The translations under genes and the position numbers were made by a program. The notes beneath the pieces are model-generated. The model saw only the letters and a list, made by a program, of their open reading frames with translations, ran no database searches and had not been told where the DNA came from. A stretch of 54,753 nt of DNA from Magnetovibrio sp. (GTDB taxonomy: Bacteria > Pseudomonadota > Alphaproteobacteria > Rhodospirillales > Casp-alpha2), in assembly GCA_002722175.1 (NCBI GenBank), contig PBKU01000043.1, positions 1-54,753 of the forward strand, in the 5' to 3' direction. Below, one piece after another: positions 46,804 to 54,753 of this stretch; the stretch's first letter is position 1; every line of letters begins with the position of its first letter.

Positions 46804-47306
46804 TGACATACTGGTGCGCAACAAAAACCCACAAAAATGCCGAAGATATCTCGCTTCAACATCTGTTAAGGCAGGGATTTAATGTGCTTTTGCCTAAATA
46901 TCTTAAAAGACGCAGTCATGCTCGTAAAATTGATTGGGTCCCCCGTCCCCTTTTTCCAGGATATTTGTTTGTCAAGGTTGAACCACATAATAAATCATGG
47001 AGAGCAATCCGATCAACTGTCGGGATTGTCGACGTTATTCGCTTTGGAACAAACCCTGCGGCTATTCCAGAGCATGTCATTGATGAGATTCGAGCCCGAC
47101 AAGATAGTGACGGATTAGTAAAAACACACCTGGGAAATTCTTTTCGGCCCGGTCAGACTGTCCGTGTTTTGCATCGTGCATTAGGCGATTTAGAAGCTTT
47201 ATTTGAAAGTAACAACGATAAAAACCGCGTCACAATTTTGCTTAACCTACTCGGACAACAGGTTCGAACTACCGTGTCGAAGGATGCGATTTACGCCGCC
47301 GTATAA
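46803..47306 (+). CDS. NusG/RfaH-like transcription antiterminator
   Basis: 167 aa with an N-terminal NGN domain (YWCATKTHKNAEDISLQHLLRQGF; FPGYLFVKVEP; WRAIRSTVGIVDVIRFG) and a short C-terminal KOW domain (FRPGQTVRVLHRALGDLEALFE). It is a specialised NusG paralogue like RfaH or UpxY, which let polymerase pass through long polysaccharide operons. ATG overlaps the upstream stop (TAATG). Its probable targets are the downstream surface-sugar genes, and possibly the leader hairpin at 45948-45985. Confidence 0.85.
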   Translation: MTYWCATKTHKNAEDISLQHLLRQGFNVLLPKYLKRRSHARKIDWVPRPLFPGYLFVKVEPHNKSWRAIRSTVGIVDVIRFGTNPAAIPEHVIDEIRARQDSDGLVKTHLGNSFRPGQTVRVLHRALGDLEALFESNNDKNRVTILLNLLGQQVRTTVSKDAIYAAV

Positions 47307-47387
47307 TTAAATTTACTTGGCGTGCAGGAATTTTGCCTGGTGTATTTTCATCAGAAGTGCGGTAGCGTGGAATATAAGAATAATCTA

Positions 47388-48419
47388 ATGAGTACCAAAC
47401 CAAGTAAATCTCAAGGGAAACGTTTAGTTACGATATTTGGCGGTGGTGGATATATTGGGCCAATAGTAGCTCGTCGCCTTTTGAATAGTGGTTATATAGT
47501 TCGGGTCGTCGACTTATTTTTATACGGCAGTCAAAATGTTATGCTTGGATTAATGGATGCCCCTGGATTTGAGGTTCTTAATGGGGATCACGCTAACCCC
47601 AATACTGTGAAAAAAGCTCTCATGGGGGCTACTGATGTTGTTATCCTTTCGGGCCTAGTTGGCGACCCAATTACAAAGAAATACCCAGGAGTTCATAGAG
47701 CGGTAAACGACGTTGGAATAAGCAGGTTGATAGACCAGCTTGATGGACAGAAACTCCAACGAGTTATATTTGTTTCAACGTGCTCTAATTACGGTTTTAT
47801 CCGGGAGAACCAAGTTGCTGATGAAAATTTCGAACTCAAACCACTTTCACTTTATGCAAAAGCAAAAGTGAAAGCAGAAAAAAAATTGTTAGCACTCAAT
47901 GGAAAAACAAATTTTGATGTTGTCATATTGCGTTTTGCTACTGCTTTTGGACTTGCTCCCCGGATGCGCTTTGACCTAACAATCAGCCAATTTGTCCGGC
48001 AAATGGCCCTTAAAAATAAACTACTTGTTTATGACCCAGATACATGGAGGCCATATTGCCATGTCCAAGACTTTGCTGCTGTGATTCATAATGCCCTTGA
48101 AGCACCTAACCGGGCGATAAAATTTGAAGTCTTTAATGCCGGTGGAGAAGCTAACAATTATACTAAGCGCATGATTGTTGAGACAATTCTAAAGTTTATC
48201 CCCGATGCGCCCATAGCTTATCAAGACCACGGCCCCGACCCACGTAATTACAGGGTAGACTTTACAAAAATAAGGGAGACCCTTAACTTTGAACCAACTT
48301 ATACGATTGAAGATGGCATCCAGGAGCTTTTTAGCGCGCTAAAGGAAAATTTGTTTCCTGATATAGAGCATCGCCTCAATTTTTACGGCAACTATCAGGT
48401 TAAGTATCCTGCCTCATAA
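47388..48419 (+). CDS. NAD-dependent epimerase/dehydratase (extended SDR)
   Basis: About 343 aa. GGGGYIG nucleotide-binding motif near residue 18; STCSNYG and the catalytic YAKAK (Tyr-x3-Lys). The C-terminal region has NYRVDFTKIRETLNFEP, typical of UDP-sugar epimerases. It lacks the Asp-Glu pair of 4,6-dehydratases (no TDE motif), so it is not the expected LegB/PseB first step. More likely a 4-epimerase or reductase for another surface sugar. ATG chosen at 47388; an in-frame upstream TTG at 47322 adds an unconserved leader. Confidence 0.8.
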   Translation: MSTKPSKSQGKRLVTIFGGGGYIGPIVARRLLNSGYIVRVVDLFLYGSQNVMLGLMDAPGFEVLNGDHANPNTVKKALMGATDVVILSGLVGDPITKKYPGVHRAVNDVGISRLIDQLDGQKLQRVIFVSTCSNYGFIRENQVADENFELKPLSLYAKAKVKAEKKLLALNGKTNFDVVILRFATAFGLAPRMRFDLTISQFVRQMALKNKLLVYDPDTWRPYCHVQDFAAVIHNALEAPNRAIKFEVFNAGGEANNYTKRMIVETILKFIPDAPIAYQDHGPDPRNYRVDFTKIRETLNFEPTYTIEDGIQELFSALKENLFPDIEHRLNFYGNYQVKYPAS

Positions 48420-49590
48420 TATAACACCTTCAATCAAATCAATTGTTTGCACTCTTGACCGTATCTTAGGACAACCTGTTCCTCTTCACGAACCTTGTTT
48501 TTCTGAAACAGAATTCTTGTATTTAAAAGACTGCATTGATACAGGTTGGGTATCAACAGCTGGAAAATATGTTGAAAAATTCGAACATATGATAGCTAAC
48601 TTCACAAAGGCTAGGCATGTAGTTGCTACTTCAAGCGGAACTGCTGCATTGCACGCAATATTTTCCGCTTTAAATATTGGCTGCGACGATGAGGTTATTG
48701 TTCCTTCTTTTACTTTTGTTGGCACAGCAAATGCTGTAACTTACACTGGCGCGACTCCTCACTTTGTCGATATTGAAAGAATTTCTCTTGGGCTCGACGC
48801 TAAAAAGCTCCGAAAACATCTTAAGTCCATCACTACACGCGAAAATGCAGAATTGATCAACTGCAAAACAGGGAAAAGAATTGCCGCAATCGTTTGCGTA
48901 CATGCCTTTGGGCATCCCTCGGACTTAGATGCACTTTCTGATCTTAGCAATGAATTTAGAATACCATTAATCGAAGATGCCGCAGAAGCACTTGGTTCTT
49001 ATTATAACCACAAACATACTGGCACTTTTGGACGAGCCTCAATCCTAAGTTTCAACGGGAACAAAACCATTACTACAGGAGGTGGGGGGGCAATTTTAAC
49101 AAACGATACGACGCTTGCTGACAAATTACGTTATTTGACATCAACTGCAAAAGAAAAACATCAATGGGAATTCATTCACCAAGAAATCGGCTTCAATTAT
49201 CGGTTGCCCAACATAAACGCAGCTTTAGGATGTGCTCAGATGGAAAAGTTACCAGATTTTCTGATTCAAAAGCGTAAGCTTGCAAAGGCCTATAAAGAAG
49301 CTTTTTCTTCGATAGATGGAGTTAACATTTTTTCTGAACCTAGGTGGGCAAAAAGTAATTATTGGCTGAATTTTTTAGTATTAGAAACATCTGATGTGAG
49401 TTTTCGGGACAAGTCATTGGCTGCTCTAAACAATGCCGGTTACGGGGCCCGCCCCGCATGGCGACCAATGCATCTTCTGCCAATGTTTAAAACCGCATAT
49501 CGCTCAGACTTGTCCGTTACTGAGGATATGTATGCTCGGATAATAAATGTTCCATCTAGTTCACAACTTTCAGAACGCCTTCCAAAATAA
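48409..49590 (+). CDS. legC: LegC-like sugar aminotransferase (DegT/DnrJ/EryC1), start codon unclear
   Basis: PLP-dependent C4-transaminase of legionaminic-type pathways. Coding similarity extends upstream of the first usable TTG (48517): the same frame reads PVPLHEPCF...LYLKDCIDTGWVSTAGKYVEKF, including the LHEP block of this group. Yet from 48370 to 48516 there is no ATG, GTG or TTG, so a CTG at 48409 (AGG nine bases before) or an ATT/ATA is used, or a base is wrong. Other motifs: SSGTAALHAIF, EDAAEALG, catalytic Lys in SFNGNKTITTGGGG. ~393 aa as given. Confidence 0.8.
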   Translation: MPHNITPSIKSIVCTLDRILGQPVPLHEPCFSETEFLYLKDCIDTGWVSTAGKYVEKFEHMIANFTKARHVVATSSGTAALHAIFSALNIGCDDEVIVPSFTFVGTANAVTYTGATPHFVDIERISLGLDAKKLRKHLKSITTRENAELINCKTGKRIAAIVCVHAFGHPSDLDALSDLSNEFRIPLIEDAAEALGSYYNHKHTGTFGRASILSFNGNKTITTGGGGAILTNDTTLADKLRYLTSTAKEKHQWEFIHQEIGFNYRLPNINAALGCAQMEKLPDFLIQKRKLAKAYKEAFSSIDGVNIFSEPRWAKSNYWLNFLVLETSDVSFRDKSLAALNNAGYGARPAWRPMHLLPMFKTAYRSDLSVTEDMYARIINVPSSSQLSERLPK

Positions 49591-49705
49591 CACAAAAGAA
49601 GCAATAGAAAACTCTTCATCTTCCGGTATGCTAACAAATCAAGGCTACATTAAATGACGTTCTCAAATTTACCTTTGTTTTTTCCATGCAAAATCGGATG
49701 GAAAC

Positions 49706-50878
49706 GTGGGCAAACGTAAAGTTTGTGTTGTCACCGGCAGCAGAGCAGAGTATGGCCTCCTTTACTGGCTAATGCGGGAAATTAACTCTGAACAATCGCT
49801 CGCATTAAAACTAATCGTTAGCGGTAGCCATCTCGAAACTAACTTTGGAGACACTTATAAAACAATTGAAGACGATGGTTTTAAAATTGATGCGTCCATA
49901 CAACTAAAGCTAAAAGATGATAGCCCTCTAGGGGTATCACGCTCATTGGCACTTGCAGTCAAAGGCTTTGCGGAAGCACTGGGAACCATTAACCCTGACA
50001 TTGTGGTCATTCTTGGTGACCGGTTTGAGGTTTTAGGTGCGGCAGAAGCTGCAATGATTGCTGGCTTTCCTATTGCCCATATTCATGGGGGTGAAGTAAC
50101 AGAAGGAGCCTTTGATGATTCTATTAGGCACGCAATTACTAAAATGGCGCACTTACACTTTGCTAGCACTGAATCCTATCGTGACCGGATAATACAAATG
50201 GGTGAAGCACCAGACCGGGTGTTTGTTGTTGGCGCGCCGGGGCTTGATAATATACTTAACTTAGATTTAATGGACCTCAAATCACTAAGCACTAGTGTTG
50301 GAATAGACCTGAATCGCGACTATTTTCTCGTAACTTACCACCCAGTCACTCGAAGCAAGAAGGCCTCTTCGTGTGCGGCTCGGGCAATGATTGATGCCTT
50401 AAAGCGTTTTTCAAAAGCAAGCATTTTGTTCACGGGAGTTAATGCCGATCCAGGCAATGCTGCAATTAATCGAGTTATATCACATTTTGCAAATGAAAAC
50501 CCGGCACGGGTTAAGTTGGTTCCCTCTCTTGGTCAAGTCCGCTACTTAAGTGCTCTGAAGTATTGTTTGGTTGTTGTTGGAAATTCTTCGAGCGGTATTA
50601 TTGAGGCACCCTATCTCGGCATACCTACTGTTAACATTGGTGAACGGCAAAAAGGGCGGATCCGTGCCTCCTCAATAATAGATTGCGGGGAAACTTCAGA
50701 AGAAATTTATCAGGCTTTGTCAACTGCGCTCTCTAAAAAACATCGAAACATATCAAAAAAAACAACTGGTAAATACGGAGCTCCAGGAGCATCAAAAAGA
50801 ATCAAAGATATTCTCCGTAATATTAACCTTGAAAATATTCTTATGAAAAAATTTTTTGATATTCCACTTTCAATATAA
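49706..50878 (+). CDS. neuC: UDP-N-acetylglucosamine 2-epimerase, hydrolysing (NeuC/LegG family)
   Basis: About 390 aa, GTG start. Hydrolyses an NDP-N-acetylated sugar and inverts C2 to give ManNAc (NeuC) or 2,4-diacetamido-2,4,6-trideoxymannose (LegG). VCVVTGSRAEYGLLYWLMREI, VILGDRFEVLGAAEAA, HIHGGEVTEGAFDDSIRHA and GNSSSGIIEAPYLGIPTVNIG are diagnostic of the hydrolysing 2-epimerases. Between legC-like and neuB genes the LegG reading is favoured. Confidence 0.92.
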   Translation: MGKRKVCVVTGSRAEYGLLYWLMREINSEQSLALKLIVSGSHLETNFGDTYKTIEDDGFKIDASIQLKLKDDSPLGVSRSLALAVKGFAEALGTINPDIVVILGDRFEVLGAAEAAMIAGFPIAHIHGGEVTEGAFDDSIRHAITKMAHLHFASTESYRDRIIQMGEAPDRVFVVGAPGLDNILNLDLMDLKSLSTSVGIDLNRDYFLVTYHPVTRSKKASSCAARAMIDALKRFSKASILFTGVNADPGNAAINRVISHFANENPARVKLVPSLGQVRYLSALKYCLVVVGNSSSGIIEAPYLGIPTVNIGERQKGRIRASSIIDCGETSEEIYQALSTALSKKHRNISKKTTGKYGAPGASKRIKDILRNINLENILMKKFFDIPLSI

Positions 50879-51157
50879 ATTTTCGTGTTTCAAATTGTCT
50901 ACGTTCGAAGGAACGTTTAAAGTTTTGACTAACTCTTTAAAATTGCAGTTCTCTAGAATTCGTTCAACACCAACCATTTTCCTCGCTTTCTTGTTGAGAA
51001 AAAAAGCACAAAACCTAAACAAATCTGACAATTATTTGAGTTTTAAAAACCAACCTTTAATTTGGCAAATCTAGACTAAATAACACTCAATATACTTACT
51101 CAGTCATAAAAATCTCGAGCAACTTAAAAATTTATAACTTAAGCTAGGTACATTCTA

Positions 51158-52255
51158 TTGAGTATATATATTATTGCGGAAGCTGGAGTGAATCACAATG
51201 GCAGCCCGGAAATGGCTCTTCAGCTAGTTGATGTAGCGGTGCAAGCTGGTGCAGATGCAATAAAGTTCCAAACATTTAAAGCTAATGCACTTGTTTCCGA
51301 AAGCGCTCCAAAAGCGCCATATCAAAAAAATTCTACTGATGTCAACGAAAGTCAACTCGATATGCTACGCCGCCTTGAGCTTTCTGAAGAAACAGTGAAA
51401 ACCCTATTCGCTTACTGTGAAAAAAAACAAATTTCTTTTTTGTCAACACCGTTTGATGAGACAAGTTTGCATTTTTTAGTTTCGGACCTTGGACTAAGGA
51501 CCCTTAAGCTTTCATCCGGCGAGATTACGAACGGTCCTTTGATTTTGAAAGCGGCTCAAAGTAATTGTAAAATAATTTTGTCGACAGGGATGAGTTCGTT
51601 GGATGAAGTCCAGATGGCTCTAGGTGTCATAGCATTTGGCATGATTCAATCTGATGAGGCACCATCACAAAAAGCATTTCAAGCAGCCTTTAATTCAAAG
51701 GAAGGCAAGGCACTTTTGAGAGAGAACGTATCGCTGTTACATTGCACTACAGCCTATCCAACACCGAACAACGACATAAATCTTCGGGCGATGCAAACCT
51801 TAGCTGATAGATTTTGCCAAACCGTTGGGCTTTCTGACCACACTGAAGGAATTATCGCTCCTGTCGCCGCCGCAGCAATGGGGGCACAAATAATTGAAAA
51901 ACACTTTACATTAGACCGCAATCTTCCAGGCCCTGACCACAAAGCTTCCTTAGAGCCAGATAAACTTAAAGATATGATTAAAAATATCCGCAACACTGAA
52001 ATTGCCTTGGGCGATGGGGTAAAAACACTGCTTCCTTCAGAAGTTGAAAACATAACTATTGCAAGGAAAAGCCTGATCGCGACCGAATTAATTCGTTCCG
52101 GGGAACCTTTTACCCCAAAAAATCTGGGTGCCAAAAGGCCTGGAACCGGAATATCTCCTATGCACTATTGGTCATATATTGGGAAGAACGCGTCACACGA
52201 TTACGCCCCTGGTGCATTAATACAATCTCAAAGTAAGAATCCAGACTATGAGTAA
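51158..52255 (+). CDS. neuB: N-acetylneuraminate/legionaminate synthase
   Basis: Condenses PEP with a ManNAc-type sugar to make a nine-carbon nonulosonic acid. 365 aa, TTG start (MSIYIIAEAGVNHNG). TIM-barrel motifs AEAGVNHNGS, IKFQTFKA, LSTGMSSLDEV, HCTTAYPTP, LSDHTEG and IEKHFTLDR; the C-terminal SAF domain is intact (RKSLIATELIRSGEPFTPKNLGAKRPGTGISP). It would be LegI if the precursor is the dideoxy, diacetamido sugar. Confidence 0.95.
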   Translation: MSIYIIAEAGVNHNGSPEMALQLVDVAVQAGADAIKFQTFKANALVSESAPKAPYQKNSTDVNESQLDMLRRLELSEETVKTLFAYCEKKQISFLSTPFDETSLHFLVSDLGLRTLKLSSGEITNGPLILKAAQSNCKIILSTGMSSLDEVQMALGVIAFGMIQSDEAPSQKAFQAAFNSKEGKALLRENVSLLHCTTAYPTPNNDINLRAMQTLADRFCQTVGLSDHTEGIIAPVAAAAMGAQIIEKHFTLDRNLPGPDHKASLEPDKLKDMIKNIRNTEIALGDGVKTLLPSEVENITIARKSLIATELIRSGEPFTPKNLGAKRPGTGISPMHYWSYIGKNASHDYAPGALIQSQSKNPDYE

Positions 52256-52333
52256 AAAGAATTACATTCTCGGTTTAAATCATGGTGAAATTAATATTGC
52301 TATTGGTTCGTTTTTAGTAAAGAAGCATTTTAT

Positions 52334-53404
52334 ATGAAGTCTAAAAACAAATTAGACTGGCGAAACTCAATAATTCCCCTGCATTCTACTATCCGAGATT
52401 CGGTGCTTACACTCAATGCAGGCGGGTTTGAAATTGCGCTTGTAGTAGATAGCGACGAATTTTTGTTAGGAACTATTACAGATGGGGATGTCAGGCGTGG
52501 TTTGCTAGGTGGGCTCGATATGAGTTCCCCAGTTTGCGATATTATGAATACTGTACCCAAAACCGCCAATATTAATGCTGACAAACAGTCTGTCCTAAAT
52601 CTGATTGTCTCGGAGGTTTTGAGACAGATTCCTCTCACTGACAACATGGGTCGTGTTGTTGGAATCACCCATATAAGGGACCTTTCGTCATTAAGCCCTA
52701 ACCCCGCAAATCGTGTGATACTAATGGCTGGCGGCCTTGGTAAACGTCTTAGACCATTGACTGAAAATACCCCAAAACCGTTACTAAAGATTGGAAACAA
52801 ACCATTGCTGCAATCAATTCTTGAGGGTTTTATCGAGCAAGGGTTTCATAATTTTTATATTGCAGTCAATTATCAAGCGGAAGCGATTTTGTCGTTCTTT
52901 GGAGATGGTTCAAAATGGGGTGTAAATATAGAGTACCTAAAAGAAAATAAGCGTTTGGGAACTGCAGGGGCTTTAACTTTACTTCCAGAAGTTCCAACAA
53001 CCCCACTTATTGTTATGAATGGTGATTTAGTAACACAAATTCGCTTTCAAGACCTCCTAGACTATCATACTAAAGAGAATTGCGTAGCTACAATGTGTGT
53101 CCGGGAATATGATTTTCAGGTCCCATTCGGCGTTGTAAATATTGATAACAACCGAATTAAAAAAATTGACGAAAAGCCGATACATAGATTCTTTGTTAAT
53201 GCTGGAATTTATGTTCTTGAACCGCGGCTAATAGGTTCAATCCCTAGAGATAAACAATCTGATATGACACAAGTTTTTGAGCGTGCTGTGTTTGAGGGAG
53301 AAGAGACTGCAGTGTTTCCTATTCATGAACATTGGATGGATATTGGCCGCCTGAATGATCTCGGCCGAGCACAAACGGAATATAATAATAACGTAAATTC
53401 ATGA
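52334..53404 (+). CDS. ptmE: CBS-domain nucleotidyltransferase (PtmE-like)
   Basis: 356 aa. Two N-terminal CBS domains (~residues 8-125: DEFLLGTITDGDVRRGLL; IRDLSSLS) joined to a sugar-phosphate nucleotidyltransferase (LMAGGLGKRLRPLTENTPKPLLKIGNKP; NGDLVTQIRF; WMDIGRLNDL). In Campylobacter PtmE of this architecture makes GDP-GlcN for legionaminic acid. Its stop overlaps the next ATG (ATGA). Strong support for the legionaminate-type assignment of the cluster. Confidence 0.87.
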   Translation: MKSKNKLDWRNSIIPLHSTIRDSVLTLNAGGFEIALVVDSDEFLLGTITDGDVRRGLLGGLDMSSPVCDIMNTVPKTANINADKQSVLNLIVSEVLRQIPLTDNMGRVVGITHIRDLSSLSPNPANRVILMAGGLGKRLRPLTENTPKPLLKIGNKPLLQSILEGFIEQGFHNFYIAVNYQAEAILSFFGDGSKWGVNIEYLKENKRLGTAGALTLLPEVPTTPLIVMNGDLVTQIRFQDLLDYHTKENCVATMCVREYDFQVPFGVVNIDNNRIKKIDEKPIHRFFVNAGIYVLEPRLIGSIPRDKQSDMTQVFERAVFEGEETAVFPIHEHWMDIGRLNDLGRAQTEYNNNVNS

Positions 53405-54312
53405 AAGCCCTAATAATTGGTTACGGATCGATTGGAAAGCGGCACACAGATCTTTTAAATAAATTAGGTGCCAAAGTCGCTGTTGTCAGTCGGCGAAATT
53501 TATCTATTCCAGCACACTACAGCAATGTAGAGGCCGCGGTTAAAGAACATGAGCCAGGTTATGTGATTATAGCCAGCCGAACTTCTGAACATCGTGATGA
53601 TATACATGCTCTCGCAGCAGCCGGTTTTACTGGAAAATTGTTAATAGAAAAGCCTGTGTACCAAGCTGGCTGTGAACAACCTCCGCACGTTTTTTCGAAA
53701 ATCAAAGTCGCATTCAACCTTCGTTTTCACCCCGCATTGATCCACTTCCGACAAATCATTTCAGAACGAAAAATTTACGCTGTTTCAGCCTATGTAGGGA
53801 GCTATCTCCCCAACTGGCGGCCAGATACCGACTACCGAACAGGCTATTCAGCAATAACGTCTCAAGGTGGCGGTGTGTTACGGGACCTTTCTCATGAACT
53901 GGATTATCTAATTTGGTTATTTGGCCCTTGGGTAAATCTAACGGCTTCAGGTGGACACTTTAGCAATCTAGAAATAGATAGTGATGATGTATTTACAGTT
54001 TTGTTTGAGACAAAACAGGTCCCGTCAATTTCTTTGCAAATGAATTATCTTGATACCAAGGCTCGTAGAAAAGTTATAGCGCTCACTGATAAAGGCTCTC
54101 TGTCCTTAGATCTAATATCTGGATCGGTAGAAGCCGAAAATATGAATAAAACCTTTGTTATAGGGCGCGATGACACTTACATTGCACAACATAAAGCAAT
54201 GCTTTTTGATGACGATAGCATAATTTGTGATATCAAAGCAGGCCTTGAAGTTATGGGCATGATTGATGCAGCTGCACATGCATCAAAATATAAAAAGTGG
54301 ATTCAACCATAA
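53401..54312 (+). CDS. Gfo/Idh/MocA-family oxidoreductase
   Basis: 303 aa. N-terminal Rossmann GYGSIGKRHTDLL, EKP (LLIEKPVY) catalytic-type Lys, and a C-terminal alpha/beta domain with LRDLSHELDYLIWLFGP and the HELDYL motif of the family. Overlaps the PtmE-like gene by 4 bp and neuA by 16 bp. Members in nonulosonate loci are thought to act on NDP-sugar intermediates; the exact step is not established. Confidence 0.85.
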   Translation: MKALIIGYGSIGKRHTDLLNKLGAKVAVVSRRNLSIPAHYSNVEAAVKEHEPGYVIIASRTSEHRDDIHALAAAGFTGKLLIEKPVYQAGCEQPPHVFSKIKVAFNLRFHPALIHFRQIISERKIYAVSAYVGSYLPNWRPDTDYRTGYSAITSQGGGVLRDLSHELDYLIWLFGPWVNLTASGGHFSNLEIDSDDVFTVLFETKQVPSISLQMNYLDTKARRKVIALTDKGSLSLDLISGSVEAENMNKTFVIGRDDTYIAQHKAMLFDDDSIICDIKAGLEVMGMIDAAAHASKYKKWIQP

Positions 54313-54753
54313 AGCGGCTTGCTGTTATTTGTGCTCGTAAAGGCAGCAAAGGGGTCAAAAACAAAAATTTGCGCTATTTAGATAATAGACCTTTAATTAA
54401 CCACACCATTCAGCAAGCCAAAGACAGTAAAATTTTTGACTGGATTGCAATTAGCAGTGATAGCTCTGCTATTTTAGCATTAGGAAAAATTGAAAATGTA
54501 GATTTTTTAATTGAACGCCCTATAGAGCTTGCTAGCGATTTAGCGCCCAAGATTCCATCCATTCGGCATTGCGCAGCAGCAGTTGAAATGCAAACAAACA
54601 AAAAATTAAGTACTATTGTTGATTTAGATGTTACGGCGCCGTTGAGAAATATTGAGGATATTCATGGTGCTGTGCACCTACTAGAAAGGAGTTCGGCGGA
54701 TAATGTGGTATCGGGTGCCCTAGCCCGCCGATCTCCTTATTTTAACCTTGTGG
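54297..54753 (+). CDS. neuA: CMP-N-acylneuraminate/legionaminate cytidylyltransferase, 3'-truncated
   Basis: Frame runs off the window end with ~152 codons. GTG start at 54297, overlapping the oxidoreductase by 16 bp. N-terminal nucleotide-binding motif LAVICARKGSKGVKNKNLR, then FDWIAISSDS, DLDVTAPLRN and VSGALARRSPYF match NeuA/LegF enzymes, which activate nonulosonic acids as CMP sugars for glycosyltransfer. It closes the pathway to an activated sugar. Confidence 0.92.
   Translation, partial: MDSTIKRLAVICARKGSKGVKNKNLRYLDNRPLINHTIQQAKDSKIFDWIAISSDSSAILALGKIENVDFLIERPIELASDLAPKIPSIRHCAAAVEMQTNKKLSTIVDLDVTAPLRNIEDIHGAVHLLERSSADNVVSGALARRSPYFNLV

Noticed and set aside
47388-48419. Assigning the epimerase as LegB/PseB 4,6-dehydratase
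   Set aside because: It has STCSNYG and YAKAK and lacks the dehydratase TDE motif, so the reaction differs.
50856-51074. Plus-strand frame between neuC and neuB
   Set aside because: No ribosome site, no recognisable family, AT-driven composition; treated as a 279-bp spacer.
1-54753. CRISPR arrays, insertion sequences, rRNA genes, prophage genes
   Set aside because: Looked for and not found; no regularly spaced repeats, transposase motifs or phage structural genes were seen.

Overview
The window is a contiguous piece of an AT-rich (by eye about 40% G+C) alphaproteobacterial chromosome. Support comes from gene content and order: kdsB-pheA, tsaD-gpsA divergent from hemD-mitofilin-hemY, rsmB close to a heparinase II/III-like gene, and an alphaproteobacterial-type HemY with a C-terminal zinc ribbon. 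A dmdA/dmdB-like pair, a flagellar stator pair and a nonulosonic-acid cluster suggest a motile marine bacterium with a decorated surface. I cannot place it below class level. TTG and GTG starts are common.

Layout. 1-15.6 kb is mostly housekeeping: a 5'-truncated acetoacetyl-CoA synthetase, an EEP-family protein, a DMT exporter, hisN-like, kdsB-pheA, nudC, a lipoprotein, a low-MW phosphatase divergent from a sirtuin-UDG pair, argG, rlmN, thpR, an aldo/keto reductase and a Bax-inhibitor-1 protein. 15.7-20.6 kb is metabolic: a 2-hydroxyacid dehydrogenase and an SDR divergent from a predicted DMSP demethylase (dmdA) and an acyl-CoA ligase (dmdB-like). 20.8-25.2 kb holds a Sel1-repeat protein, motAB, a PaaI-type thioesterase and a CIA30 protein. 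25.2-26.4 kb is a degenerate patch: an MFS transporter remnant, an intact tRNA-Thr(CGU) and a 5'-half pseudo-tRNA of the same type.

26.4-36.5 kb: a minus-strand run hemD-mitofilin-hemY-polysaccharide deacetylase-GNAT-like protein, divergent from tsaD-gpsA-Rieske-acs. The usual hemC is missing beside hemD. 36.5-43.8 kb: an unrecognised TPR protein, rsmB, an SxtJ-like membrane protein, a 49-aa DUF5989 (SxtK-like) protein, a large carbamoyltransferase and a heparinase II/III-like protein.

43.9-54.75 kb is a surface-sugar region. A UDP-sugar dehydrogenase and pgl run leftward. After a strong hairpin terminator, a regulated promoter with two inverted repeats drives a winged-helix regulator translationally coupled to an RfaH/NusG-like antiterminator. 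An epimerase and a legionaminic/sialic-acid-type pathway follow: aminotransferase (LegC-like), NeuC/LegG, NeuB/LegI, PtmE-like nucleotidyltransferase, Gfo/Idh/MocA oxidoreductase and a truncated NeuA/LegF at the edge. Together these would make a CMP-activated nonulosonate for flagellin, LPS or capsule. The 4,6-dehydratase and N-acetyltransferase steps are not in the window.
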